This document shows, piece after piece, positions 62,917-64,000 of a stretch of 64,000 nucleotides of DNA. Made by a program: the position numbers and the translations under genes. The stretch comes from Cricetomys ansorgei (Eukaryota; Chordata; Mammalia; Rodentia; Nesomyidae). The stretch lies in NCBI GenBank assembly GCA_026225945.1, contig JAMJFZ010000881.1, forward strand, positions 780,501 to 844,500, read 5' to 3'. The notes beneath the pieces are model-generated. The model did not search any database, was not told the DNA's origin, and saw only the letters and a list, made by a program, of their open reading frames with translations. Each line of letters begins with the position of its first letter. Position 1 is the first letter of the stretch.

Positions 62917-63063
62917 AGCTGGGTGGTGGTGGTGGCACATGCCTTTAGTCCCTGCACTTGAGAGGTACAGGCAGGTGGATTGCTGTGAGTTTGAGGCCAG
63001 CCTGAACAGCCAGAGTTGCAACAAAGAAACCCTATCTCACAAAACCAAAAAAAAAAAAAAAAA
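62917..63063 (+). mobile_element. B1 SINE
   Basis: 'gctgggtggtggtggtggca', 'ctttagtccctgcacttgag', 'acaacaaagaaaccctatct', A-tail. The B3 fragment, B2 and this B1 sit in a row. Confidence 0.92.
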
Positions 63064-63464
63064 GATGAGCATCTCTTCACAGGCCTCTAACTGGTACCAT
63101 ATGTGCCAGAGAGGTCAGAAGCTTGCCAGCTGCCCAGCCTAGCTCTAGACTGAGTGAGAGACCCTGTCTTGAGAGTAAGCAGAGAATGATAGAGGGAGCT
63201 ATGTCCTCCGGCCTCTGTTCACGGGCGTTTATACACCAGTGCATGTGTGGAAATTTTTTTAATTAAGAAAAAATATAAATAGAACTTTGGAACAGGGTAG
63301 AGAATAAAAGTTTAATAGTTTAACCCGTGTCTGAAACTGGAGGTGGCCTAATGTAGTGGAAAAGAATCTGGTTTTGATCCTGATGACTCTAGATTCAAGT
63401 GCAGCTTATACTCTTTTGCAAGTTCTTCCTTCACATACAGAGAGGGTAATTTTGTTTTTCTGTT

Positions 63465-63562
63465 CCTTTTTTGGAGACATGGTCTCACTGTGTTATCCCT
63501 GACTAGCCTAGAACTCAATATGTAGGCCAGGCTAGCCTGAACTCAAGGGAATTCATCCTAGG
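63465..63562 (-). mobile_element. B1 SINE fragment
   Basis: 'ggagacatggtctcactgtg', 'tagcctagaactcaatatg', 'taggccaggctagcctgaac'. Confidence 0.75.
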
Positions 63563-64000
63563 AAAGCTGTTTCCCTTGCTCCTTTAGCTCTGAACCACTG
63601 AACCACTTTTGAGGTAAAGCTGCCTAATTCATGAACCTTAAAGTGCCAAAGAGCTTCCCCCCATCCATGTTGCAGAACAAAACCAGGGCATCCTATACAA
63701 GCAGGTCCTCCTATCACTGAGCCTTATCCATATAAGGGCCCAAAGTTCATCTTGTATCGGAACTCTGTCAGCTTTGTAATTTAAGGTGGAGTGGTAGTTC
63801 TTTTATTTTTTTTCCTCTATTGCAGAATTACTTTAATACAATCATAGTACAATTGTAAAGTCACGTTTCTAAAATACCAAGTATGTTAAAATATTAATAA
63901 AATGTGTCTGACACTTTCATACATATATTTTGGTCCTATTTGCTCAGGTTATAGATATTCATTTAACATCTAGTATTAACATTTGATTCTTTTGTTTTTC

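Larger units (their letters stand above)
60642..64000 (+). other. Probable DNAJB4 intron 1 or upstream region
   Basis: After the CpG island ends near 60.9 kb, the stretch holds a 25-nt T-run, B2, B3 and B1 copies and no recognisable exon. From 61.1 to 61.75, 62.0 to 62.6 and 63.57 to 64.0 kb only unique AT-rich sequence is seen. Confidence 0.45.

Overview
The window is nuclear DNA of a muroid rodent (mouse, rat, hamster or vole group). It is littered with short SINEs that I read as B1, B2, B3/B4 and ID copies on both strands. Genes are split into many small exons with consensus splice sites, and gene-sized CpG-rich stretches sit at both ends. I cannot fix the species from sequence alone. The proteins differ from human at scattered residues.

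Three genes are involved, in an order I recall from human chromosome 1p31. (1) NEXN (nexilin, actin-binding Z-disc protein) runs on the + strand. A GC-rich minisatellite and possible first exon lie at 1-425. The ATG exon is at 10913-10984, and eleven further coding exons end at a stop at 28345-28347, with the 3'UTR to about 29.44 kb. (2) FUBP1 (KH-domain single-strand DNA/RNA-binding protein) runs on the - strand. The ATG is at 59983-59985, and 20 coding exons run down to a stop at 34345-34347. A long, SINE-free, AT-rich probable 3'UTR continues to about 29.8 kb. The 20 exons sum to 1929 nt (642 residues plus stop) with every junction in frame. (3) A CpG island at about 59.3-60.9 kb probably acts as a bidirectional promoter between FUBP1 and DNAJB4 on the + strand. 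Only promoter, a possible non-coding first exon and first-intron sequence of DNAJB4 are inside the window. NEXN and FUBP1 converge tail to tail, with less than 0.4 kb between their last apparent poly(A) signals.

The rest is intron filled with SINEs, simple repeats and a few decayed retrocopy-like or DNA-transposon-like pieces. No CRISPR array, bacterial gene, rRNA, true tRNA or intact autonomous transposon was found.

I do not see an undescribed biological system. The best points for follow-up are these. The last NEXN exon is out of frame from its canonical splice acceptor but in frame from AGs 7 and 10 nt downstream. NEXN exon 7 has turned from a charged helical repeat into a Gly/Pro-rich GC-rich sequence relative to the human protein as I remember it. 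Two non-canonical GC-AG introns occur, one in each gene. FUBP1 exon 5 has a TAGCAG tandem acceptor. The FUBP1 3'UTR is a 5-kb SINE-free block.
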